Shown here: one piece after another, positions 17,387 to 22,928 of the stretch
Layout of the letters: each line of letters opens with the position of its first letter
How positions within the stretch are numbered: position 1 is the stretch's first letter
Origin: JBBRNH01 sp038230415
GTDB lineage: Bacteria > Bacteroidota > Bacteroidia > Cytophagales > Spirosomataceae
Length of the DNA: 26,926 nt
Reading direction: 5' to 3'
Assembly (NCBI GenBank): GCA_038230415.1
Contig: JBBRNH010000084.1
Span: 1-26,926 of the forward strand
The notes under the pieces: model-generated
What the model saw: only the letters and a program-made list of their open reading frames with translations
What the model was told of the DNA's origin: nothing
Databases searched by the model: none
Program-made: the position numbers and the translations under genes

Positions 17387-17415
17387 CAAATAAAAAGTTA
17401 TATTTTTTTACGCAA
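17387..17415 (-). promoter_or_regulatory. Candidate promoter of the long glucuronate array
   Basis: On the minus strand TTG (17415-17413) is followed after exactly 18 bases by TTTATTTG (17394-17387), a 7-of-8 match to the Bacteroidota -7 element TAnnTTTG. It lies 77 bases upstream of the first array gene, and the surrounding DNA is AT-rich. The -33 element touches the last base of the palindrome next to it. This is a pattern match only. Confidence 0.45.
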
Positions 17416-17432
17416 TCGTTCCCGGTAACGAT
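17415..17432. promoter_or_regulatory. Candidate LacI-family operator
   Basis: ATCGTTCCCGGTAACGAT is an 18-bp palindrome with 8 of 9 pairs matched and a central CG, the classic form of a LacI/GalR operator. It abuts the candidate -33 element of the array promoter, where a bound repressor would block RNA polymerase. The only regulator gene in the window is the LacI-family one at 19473. Binding is inferred. Confidence 0.55.
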
Positions 17433-17463
17433 GTCATTCATCATTTTTCGGTGATTGTATTGT

Positions 17464-17496
17464 AAAAAAAAGCCCCTGACTTTCTTATCCAGGGGC
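17464..17496 (-). terminator. Intrinsic terminator after the kdgK-eda unit
   Basis: On the minus strand GCCCCTG (17496-17490) pairs with CAGGGGC (17478-17472) and is followed at once by eight T residues (17471-17464). This is a textbook rho-independent terminator. It ends the kdgK-eda transcript and separates it from the long array, which must have its own promoter. Confidence 0.85.
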
Positions 17497-17582
17497 GTTG
17501 TAAGGCGGGTGGAAACCCGCAAGTGATAAAGTAAAAAAAGGCAGGTATAGAAAAGAATGCGGGTTTCCACCTGCGCTACAAT
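17497..17582. repeat. Inverted repeat that includes the eda stop codon
   Basis: GCGGGTGGAAACCCGC at 17505-17520 pairs with GCGGGTTTCCACCTGC at 17559-17574 (15 of 16). Looser pairing extends to 17497-17521 against 17558-17582 (21 of 25). The right arm runs into the last codons and stop of eda (17576-17578). Each arm also has internal GGGT/ACCC symmetry. Probably an intergenic repetitive element that arrived at, or shaped, the 3' end of eda. Confidence 0.8.
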
Positions 17583-18205
17583 GCGGCCACTACCGCTACC
17601 AACTCCGCCACCCGCACCCGCAACAGGGCCGGGTCGGTATTGTCGCCGGTGAACAGTTGCGACCCTAATCCAACCGCCGTTGCGCCCGCGCCAAACCACG
17701 TTTTCAGGCTGTCGGGCGTGGGTTCTACGCCCCCCGTCACCATCAGATGTAGCTGCGGCATGGGGCCTTTGATCGCTTTGATGAACCCCGGCCCTACCAC
17801 GTTTCCCGGAAACACTTTTACGACCTCGGCCCCTAACAGCGTGGCCTGATAAATTTCGTTCAGCGTGGCACCGGCTGGTATCCAGGGCGTGTTGCGTTCG
17901 TGGCAAACCGCGCCCACGCTGGCCGTTGTAACGGGCTGTACCACAAAATTGGCCCCGACATCCAGAAACCGATTGGCATCGTCGGCGGTCAAAATCGTAC
18001 CGATACCCAGCAACATACCGGGGCAGTGCTGCCGGGCGTGAGTCACCAATTCGGCAAAAACGGGCAGGGCCGCTTCGCCCCGGTTCGTAAATTCGACAAC
18101 GCGCATACCACCGTCGTAGCAAGCCTGCACGATGGCAATGGCTTTGGCAGCATTGGCCTGATAAAACACCGGAACAAGCGGGTGTTGGGTTAAGTAATGA
18201 AGCAT
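17576..18205 (-). CDS. eda: 2-keto-3-deoxy-6-phosphogluconate aldolase
   Basis: From ATG 18205 the protein is 209 residues, the usual size of KDPG/KHG aldolase. It splits KDPG into pyruvate and glyceraldehyde 3-phosphate. The catalytic Glu is in VVEFTNRG (Glu38) and the Schiff-base Lys in VVKVFPGN (Lys130). GIGTILT near residue 67, FVVQPVT near 87 and WIPAGATLNEI near 108 are the other active-site blocks; IKGPMPQL and the VTGGVEPT phosphate site follow. A longer frame starting at 18283 would overlap the end of kdgK and lacks family similarity. It follows kdgK after a 43-base gap holding a short heptamer repeat and is closed by an intrinsic terminator. Confidence 0.96.
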   Translation of the reverse strand: MLHYLTQHPLVPVFYQANAAKAIAIVQACYDGGMRVVEFTNRGEAALPVFAELVTHARQHCPGMLLGIGTILTADDANRFLDVGANFVVQPVTTASVGAVCHERNTPWIPAGATLNEIYQATLLGAEVVKVFPGNVVGPGFIKAIKGPMPQLHLMVTGGVEPTPDSLKTWFGAGATAVGLGSQLFTGDNTDPALLRVRVAELVAVVAAL

Positions 18206-18221
18206 CGTCTTATAAGGGGTA

Positions 18222-18242
18222 AGTCGTGAGTGGCAAGTGGCA
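18222..18242. repeat. Three heptamers (AGTCGTG, AGTGGCA, AGTGGCA)
   Basis: A short 7-base tandem repeat sits in the gap between kdgK and eda. The same heptamer type (AGTGGTA, AGTGGCA, AGTGGTT) recurs at 26781-26815, and a related one (TGTGGTT) at 19295-19379. Small, but part of a family in this window. Confidence 0.6.
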
Positions 18243-18248
18243 CGTGTT

Positions 18249-19283
18249 TCACCCGGCAGGACTGACCGCTTGCCGCTGACCACTGGCTACGTGTAATACA
18301 TCAGCCACCGTTTGCCGGGTAGCATCGCCGATTTCCTGCAATTTGCCGAAGGCAGCGGCAGCGGCAAAATCAACGACGGTCTGAGATGAGTGGTTTTGGT
18401 ATAATCCGTAGATCAATCCGGCCATAAAACAGTCGCCACTACCAATTTGGTCGGCAACGGTTTCGGTCTCGAACGTTCGCGAGACGTACTGCTTACCGTT
18501 GGCGTAAAGTGTTGTGTAGTAACGGATTCCGGTAGGCAACGTGCTGAACCGGAACGTATTGGCAACCGTATGGCAGCGCGGAAACCGGGCCATGATCGCT
18601 TCTGACGTAGCGCGGGCGTGGGCCAGATAATCGGCTGGCTGGACTTTGTCGTGGATATGCTCATCAACCGGAATACCCAGCAGCGCGTTTGCCGACCAGA
18701 TGTTGCCCATCACCACGCTGCAATGTTCCACCAAGCCCGGCATAATGTCGGTTGGCGTTTTGCCGTATTGCCAGAGCCGGGCGCGGTGGTTGAGGTCAAT
18801 GGAAATCGGAATATTTTTGGCCGACGCGGCTTTTACTAATTCAAGGCAAACGTCGGCTACGGATTGGTTCAGGGCCGGGCTTATCGCGCTGATATGCAGC
18901 CAGTTGATTCCTGTCAACGCCGTATCCCAGTCCACGTCACCCGGTTTCAGGGCGGCAAAACCAGAATTGGCCCGGTCATAAATCACACCCGCGTTTTTGA
19001 GGTCTTTACCCTGCGGCAAATAATACGTCCCGACGCGCTCACCGCCCCGCATCAGGCCCAATGGGTCAATGCCTTTTTTGGTGATGTACGCGGCCATATC
19101 GTCGGCAAGGCCGTTTTTGGGCAGCACCGAGGCATAGCGCACCGACAATCCCCAAGCTGCCAGGGCCGTAGCGACGTTGAGTTCGGCCCCACCGACAAAA
19201 ACGGGCATCGTAGCCTGGTCAATCCAGCCGCCGTTTGACAGGGGCGAAAAACGCAGTAAAATCTCTCCGAAACAGTAAATCAT
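18249..19283 (-). CDS. kdgK: 2-keto-3-deoxygluconate kinase
   Basis: The protein is 344 residues, a PfkB/ribokinase-family sugar kinase. FVGGAELNVATALAAWG (residues 29-45) is the N-terminal substrate motif with the GGAxxNVA pattern. DLNHRARLW near 163-171 is typical of KDG kinases. DQIGSGDCFMAGLIYG at 278-293 is the C-terminal signature with the catalytic Asp of GSGD. It phosphorylates KDG, the product of UxuA, to KDPG for the aldolase encoded next. The gene is divergent from the LacI-type regulator across a 189-base region that carries a heptamer array, so it is a likely target of that regulator. Confidence 0.93.
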   Translation of the reverse strand: MIYCFGEILLRFSPLSNGGWIDQATMPVFVGGAELNVATALAAWGLSVRYASVLPKNGLADDMAAYITKKGIDPLGLMRGGERVGTYYLPQGKDLKNAGVIYDRANSGFAALKPGDVDWDTALTGINWLHISAISPALNQSVADVCLELVKAASAKNIPISIDLNHRARLWQYGKTPTDIMPGLVEHCSVVMGNIWSANALLGIPVDEHIHDKVQPADYLAHARATSEAIMARFPRCHTVANTFRFSTLPTGIRYYTTLYANGKQYVSRTFETETVADQIGSGDCFMAGLIYGLYQNHSSQTVVDFAAAAAFGKLQEIGDATRQTVADVLHVASGQRQAVSPAG

Positions 19284-19294
19284 GGCGTACTCAA

Positions 19295-19379
19295 TTTGTG
19301 GTTTGTGGTTGGTTGACGCAGGACAAACTACAAACTACAAACCACGAACCACAAACTACCAACCACAAACCACAAACTC
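19295..19379. repeat. Heptamer tandem array with a perfect 19-bp inverted repeat, in the kdgK/lacI promoter region
   Basis: Eight 7-base units (CAAACTA, CAAACTA, CAAACCA, CGAACCA, CAAACTA, CCAACCA, CAAACCA, CAAACTC) run without a break from 19324 to 19379. A shorter run in reverse orientation lies at 19295-19313, and TTTGTGGTTTGTGGTTGGT there is the exact reverse complement of 19358-19376. The array begins 12 bases upstream of the kdgK start codon. On the kdgK strand each unit reads as (T/A)GTTTG, rich in TTTG, the core of Bacteroidota promoter elements. Confidence 0.9.
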
Positions 19380-19403
19380 ATAATTTACTCCCGCAATCCT
19401 TAT

Positions 19404-19417
19404 CGGGAACGTTGCCG
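19404..19417. promoter_or_regulatory. Possible second LacI-type operator
   Basis: CGGGAACGTTGCCG is a 14-bp palindrome with 6 of 7 pairs matched, 56 bases upstream of the lacI start codon. It shares CGGGAACG with one half of the palindrome at 17415-17432 but has a different centre (AACGTT rather than CCGG). It could serve autoregulation or kdgK control. Weak evidence. Confidence 0.3.
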
Positions 19418-19472
19418 GTGCGGTATCTTGCCGAAATGAGTAGCATCAGAGACGCACTTTCTTGTATTGATT

Positions 19473-20489
19473 ATGGATGCCATTACCATTAAAGACATTG
19501 CCCGTGCGCTGAATCTCTCGACTTCGACGATCTCACGGGCCTTGCGCGACAGCCACGAAATCAGCCCCGATACCAAGCGGCTCGTGACGGACTATGCCGC
19601 CCAAATGAATTACCGGCCCAACTCCATTGCCCTGAGTCTCAAAGAAAGCCGCAGCCGGGCTATTGGCGTGGTGGTGCCGGAGATTGCCAATTATTTCTTC
19701 TCACAAGCCATCAACGGCATCGAAGCCGTAGCCTACAACCGGGGCTACCACGTCTTTATTTTTCAAAGCCACGAACTGCGCGAGCGCGAGGTGCTCACCG
19801 TTCGGCAGGCCGTTGACCGCAAAGTGGATGGCTTATTACTCTCGCTATCCAGCCAAACCGACGACATTTCGCACCTGACGGCTCTGCACCGCCAAAACTT
19901 TCCGATGGTGCTCTTTGACCGGGTGTCGGCAGAGTTGGGAACACCCTGCATTGTGGCCGATGATTTTGGCGGAGCCTTTGCCGGCACCGAACACCTGATT
20001 CAAACGGGCCGGCAGCGCATCGCGCTCATCACCATTCCGCCCTACATCTCCATCTCCCGCGAACGGCTGGCCGGCTACCGGGCCGCGCTGACGCACCACG
20101 GCCTGCCTTACGACGACAACTTGGTGCGCTACGCCGGGTTCGGGCAGTATGAAGTAGATTCGCTCGTTGAGGAATTACTCCGGCAAAGTCCGCCCCCCGA
20201 TGCCATTTTTACGGTGAGCGACCGTCTGACCCTCAGTTGCTTACGCGCCCTTCGCGCCCGAAACATCAGCATTCCCCGTTCGGTGGCGTTGATTGGTTTC
20301 ACGAACCTGCCCGTCGCCGATTTGCTGGCTCCATCGCTGAGTACGGTGGGGCAGCCCGCCGAAGAAATCGGTCATTTAGCTGCTGAGCAACTCATTGACC
20401 TCATCGAACACGGCCCCAAGGCCCCCCGAACGGGAACAATCAGACTACCCTCAACGCTGGTAGTGCGGGAGTCATCGGCGGCAGTTTGA
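19473..20489 (+). CDS. LacI-family transcriptional regulator of the hexuronate genes
   Basis: From ATG 19473 the protein is 338 residues. An N-terminal LacI helix-turn-helix covers residues 4-50 (TIKDIARALNLSTSTISRALRDS, then the hinge NYRPNSIALSLK). A periplasmic-binding-protein-like effector domain follows (IGVVVPEIANYFFSQAINGIE, GLLLSLSSQ, IVADDFGGAFAGTEHLI, VALIGFTNLPVADLLAPSLSTV). A TTG two codons upstream is a weaker start. It is divergent from kdgK and is the only regulator here, so it probably represses or activates kdgK-eda and the long array in response to a pathway sugar. Its last 26 codons and stop are duplicated at 22741-22822 on the far side of a restriction-modification cassette. 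No terminator follows it before the convergent nuclease gene. Confidence 0.93.
   Translation: MDAITIKDIARALNLSTSTISRALRDSHEISPDTKRLVTDYAAQMNYRPNSIALSLKESRSRAIGVVVPEIANYFFSQAINGIEAVAYNRGYHVFIFQSHELREREVLTVRQAVDRKVDGLLLSLSSQTDDISHLTALHRQNFPMVLFDRVSAELGTPCIVADDFGGAFAGTEHLIQTGRQRIALITIPPYISISRERLAGYRAALTHHGLPYDDNLVRYAGFGQYEVDSLVEELLRQSPPPDAIFTVSDRLTLSCLRALRARNISIPRSVALIGFTNLPVADLLAPSLSTVGQPAEEIGHLAAEQLIDLIEHGPKAPRTGTIRLPSTLVVRESSAAV
20408..20489 (+). repeat. Left copy of the 82-bp direct repeat (3' end of lacI)
   Basis: This segment matches 22741-22822 at 77 of 82 positions with no gaps. It is the functional tail of lacI and ends exactly with its stop codon. Weak similarity (AAATCT at the same offset) continues for about ten bases beyond, up to the nuclease stop codon. 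Confidence 0.95.
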
Positions 20490-20498
20490 GGCCAAATC

Positions 20499-21641
20499 TT
20501 AACTGGCTTGGTTTTGATAGTCGGTTAGAATAGATTTCCAAACGGTTAGATGCACGTCCTTGACTTCGGTTGACCGTTGAGCATCTAAGGCTAACGCATT
20601 TGTATAATCTTGAATAAACGCCTGATAATCATTTACAAACCGAAGGTAGTATTTTAGACTTTGCTCCAATCCATTAGCGATTACTTCCAAATTTCGCTCC
20701 CGGTTAATCTTCAAGATCAATTTATCAGCATAAGTTTCTTCTTCTGGGTCAGCAAAACTACCGGGGTAAGTCGTTAGCACATAATAGCGTTGTATGGTAG
20801 TGTTTTGTGATTTTTTCACCACGTCAAACACTAAATTTCGATCAATTGGAATCAGGTGTTTCACTTCAACCATCTCGAACGGTGTACCGTCTTGATTCCA
20901 GATTTCTACATCACCCCAACCATGCTTATCCGATGACGTATGAACGTTCAATGGTTGAAGGATTTTCCCTTCGTAGCGTTTCACTGTTTTTACTAACTGT
21001 TGATAAGCGGCAAAGATGGCAATCACCGGCAGCCGAGAACTGTATTTTAGCGCAAAGTGCTGCCTGAGCATCGCCATTACGGTCTTGATATTCAGCACAT
21101 CCGAGAAGTTAGCAGTCTCAACCGTCTCATCAACAATACGTTGATTTGTTAATGTCAGTTGGTACATTGCCGCCAGAATGTAGCATAAACAATCTGTCAA
21201 GTTGATTTTATTATACTGAATTTGGTCAAGTAGTTGAAGAAATGGCATAACCAATGTTTGGCTTCGTAACGGTAGCTTTCGTCCTTCATCAAGGTTCCAT
21301 TTTATCTCTGCCCGCGTTGCTTTCGTCAAAAATGCAGTTTCTTTGTTGGCATATTTTGGAAAATGATTTTTAAAAAATGGCGTGGTAACTTTTGTATCAA
21401 GAACCCGCGCTGAATAACCACCATCAAATTTTTTCATGTGCAGTCGAATATCCTGCTCTATGACCGTAATTTTCTTGAGTAAACTCGTGACCAAAACCTG
21501 AATGAGCGATTTATCACTTTCTATTTTTTGAAGAAGTGTATCAAGGTTTGCTTTTGTTTCAACAGGAAGCAAATCTCCTGTTCTATTTTCATTAGTAACT
21601 TGCTGATAGGCAAACTCCAACATAGCGATAGCTTCGTTCAT
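20499..21641 (-). CDS. Probable type II restriction endonuclease, PD-(D/E)XK fold
   Basis: The protein is 380 residues with no signal peptide. I do not recognise the exact family. The segment GWGDVEIW (Asp244), 14 residues, then EVK (Glu259, Lys261) fits the D...ExK catalytic core of PD-(D/E)XK nucleases, and the predicted strand-turn-strand around it is right. An N-terminal GYSARVLDTKVTTPFFK block resembles one seen in some type II enzymes; a SacI-like family is possible but unproven. Its ATG overlaps the methyltransferase TGA as ATGA, so the two are co-translated with methyltransferase first. It converges on lacI, with 9 bases between the stop codons. The target sequence is unknown. Confidence 0.72.
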   Translation of the reverse strand: MNEAIAMLEFAYQQVTNENRTGDLLPVETKANLDTLLQKIESDKSLIQVLVTSLLKKITVIEQDIRLHMKKFDGGYSARVLDTKVTTPFFKNHFPKYANKETAFLTKATRAEIKWNLDEGRKLPLRSQTLVMPFLQLLDQIQYNKINLTDCLCYILAAMYQLTLTNQRIVDETVETANFSDVLNIKTVMAMLRQHFALKYSSRLPVIAIFAAYQQLVKTVKRYEGKILQPLNVHTSSDKHGWGDVEIWNQDGTPFEMVEVKHLIPIDRNLVFDVVKKSQNTTIQRYYVLTTYPGSFADPEEETYADKLILKINRERNLEVIANGLEQSLKYYLRFVNDYQAFIQDYTNALALDAQRSTEVKDVHLTVWKSILTDYQNQAS

Positions 21642-22669
21642 ACAAATAATTCGTGCTGTTTATCGGCCACCATTAAACGAGATTCGGCAAGGGCGACGTA
21701 ATCCGCGTTGAGCTCAATGCCCAAATAATCGCGGTCAAGATTCAGGGCGGCCAAACAGGTAGTGCCACTACCACAAAATGGGTCTAAGACCAAATCACCG
21801 GGTTTACTGAGCAGTTTTATCAATTCCTGAACAATGTAAAGCGGATAAACCGCTGGGTGATGGTTATCTCTGGTGATTTCGACCGGGCTTTCGATGAGGT
21901 CTTTTTTGAGTTTATTGCCTAAAATTCGGATAATCGTAAAGCCATTATTTCTGATTTGGTTGTTCCGCCCGCCATCCATTCCGCCGTAGGCTTCTTTATG
22001 TAAGCCCTTGATTTTCATCCGAAAACTCTCTATTTCACCTCGATGGACGGCCAAAATTGCTTCGGTAAGGGCTCTACGGGCTTCCTGCTTTTGTTGGGGT
22101 AGCAGGTCTGATTGTTCTATCAACGTAATGTATTGTTTACCTAGTTTGTCTGAGGGTTTGTTGGCTCCATTTTTTTGCAAATCATCGAGATGTTTGAGGT
22201 AATTATCCAGGTCAAAATGATATTGTTTCGATTTGGCAAAGACAAAAAACGGCTCCGTAGCCTGAATTAATTTTCGCTTGTCCTGGCGAGGTGTTGGGTT
22301 GAGTTTAGACCACGTAATTTGATTCACCAGAAAAACCCGTTTGTCATCAAGCGCACGAATGGCAAACTTGTAGGGCATCAATGAAAGCCCGCCCTCAAGG
22401 TATTTGTCGCCAAGATTAAATACAATGGCTCCGGTTGGTTTCGTAACCCGAATACACTCCCGAAAAACGGCGATTAGGTTTTTGAGATAAGATTCTTCGG
22501 TTGTTTCGCTACCGATTTCAGCCTGTGTAGCAGTAAGGCCGGTATTGCCATAGTTGCGCTGCTGAAAATAAGGTGGCGACGTGATAATTAAATCAACTGA
22601 TTCATAATCAAGCGTTTTCAGCGCGGAAAGGCAATCGCCTATAATGATTGTGTTACGCAAACTAGTCAT
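21638..22669 (-). CDS. Beta-class DNA methyltransferase (probably N4-cytosine)
   Basis: The protein is 343 residues. Catalytic motif IV is TSPPYF at 30-35, and the AdoMet-binding motif I is DPFCGSGTT near 296-304, followed by YLGIELNADYVALAESRL. The order IV, target-recognition domain, I marks the beta class. Ser-Pro-Pro-Tyr is the form most common in N4-methylcytosine enzymes, although some adenine enzymes share it. The middle part (about 130-270) is the likely recognition domain. It protects host DNA from the nuclease encoded just downstream with a 4-base overlap. Base composition is lower in G+C than the neighbouring metabolic genes, which suggests transfer. The promoter must lie within 22670-22760, partly in the duplicated lacI tail. 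Confidence 0.92.
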   Translation of the reverse strand: MTSLRNTIIIGDCLSALKTLDYESVDLIITSPPYFQQRNYGNTGLTATQAEIGSETTEESYLKNLIAVFRECIRVTKPTGAIVFNLGDKYLEGGLSLMPYKFAIRALDDKRVFLVNQITWSKLNPTPRQDKRKLIQATEPFFVFAKSKQYHFDLDNYLKHLDDLQKNGANKPSDKLGKQYITLIEQSDLLPQQKQEARRALTEAILAVHRGEIESFRMKIKGLHKEAYGGMDGGRNNQIRNNGFTIIRILGNKLKKDLIESPVEITRDNHHPAVYPLYIVQELIKLLSKPGDLVLDPFCGSGTTCLAALNLDRDYLGIELNADYVALAESRLMVADKQHELFV

Positions 22670-22740
22670 TTCATCAGTCTTCAGGATGACGAATGTAAGC
22701 AGATTTGAACTAACAGCCTGTATTTACCTAATCCGCAATC

Positions 22741-22822
22741 ACACGGCCCCAAGGCCCCCCGAACGGGAACAATCAAACTGCCCTCGACGCTGGTGGTGCG
22801 GGAGTCATCGGCGGCAGTATGA
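22741..22822 (+). pseudogene. Right copy of the 82-bp direct repeat: detached lacI 3' end
   Basis: This fragment still encodes HGPKAPRTGTIKLPSTLVV followed by RESSAAV and a stop, in frame, but has no start or upstream gene. It differs from the lacI tail at 5 of 82 bases. Four changes are silent and one is Arg to Lys. It therefore looks like the tail of a functional lacI allele rather than a freely decaying copy. The hairpin at 22836-22867, probably the original lacI terminator, follows this copy. Confidence 0.93.
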
Positions 22823-22835
22823 CTTTAAATCTGAG

Positions 22836-22867
22836 TCCGTTGCCCGTGGCTTACCGGAGGCAACGGA
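22836..22867 (+). terminator. Hairpin, probably the original lacI terminator
   Basis: TCCGTTGCC (22836-22844) pairs perfectly with GGCAACGGA (22859-22867) around a 14-base loop. It is 14 bases past the stop of the detached lacI tail. There is no long T-run, so strength is uncertain. It now lies about 2.35 kb from the end of the intact lacI gene. Confidence 0.55.
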
Positions 22868-22896
22868 TTGACATTCAGAGTGAGGAATTATCTTTG
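22868..22896 (+). promoter_or_regulatory. Bacteroidota-type promoter of the PIG-L gene
   Basis: TTG (22868-22870), 18 bases, then TATCTTTG (22889-22896): a full match to the Bacteroidota TTG-N17-19-TAnnTTTG pattern. Transcription would start near 22903, giving a leader of about 26 bases before the GTG at 22929. Confidence 0.75.
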
Positions 22897-22928
22897 CCAC
22901 AACCCCAATCTCAAATCACCCGTTGCCC

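Larger units (their letters stand above)
20490..22740. mobile_element. Type II restriction-modification cassette inserted at the 3' end of lacI
   Basis: The segment holds only the nuclease and methyltransferase genes and a 71-base leader. It is visibly richer in A and T than the DNA on both sides, which is strongly G+C-rich. It is bounded by the 82-bp direct repeat of the lacI tail. There is no transposase, integrase or terminal inverted repeat. The layout fits insertion with long target duplication, known for restriction-modification genes, or homologous integration of DNA that carried a related lacI tail. Confidence 0.8.

Noticed and set aside
17382..18122. A 246-codon minus-strand frame overlapping eda and its 3' gap
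   Set aside because: It covers the KDPG aldolase gene in another frame, is Arg/Gly-rich, and runs through an intrinsic terminator and a repeat.
19295..19379. Possible CRISPR array
   Set aside because: Units are 7 bases with no spacers, and no cas gene is present; it is a simple tandem repeat.
20490..22740. Insertion sequence or transposon carrying the R-M genes
   Set aside because: No transposase or integrase, no terminal inverted repeats, and the 82-bp flanking repeat is gene sequence, far longer than a transposon target duplication.
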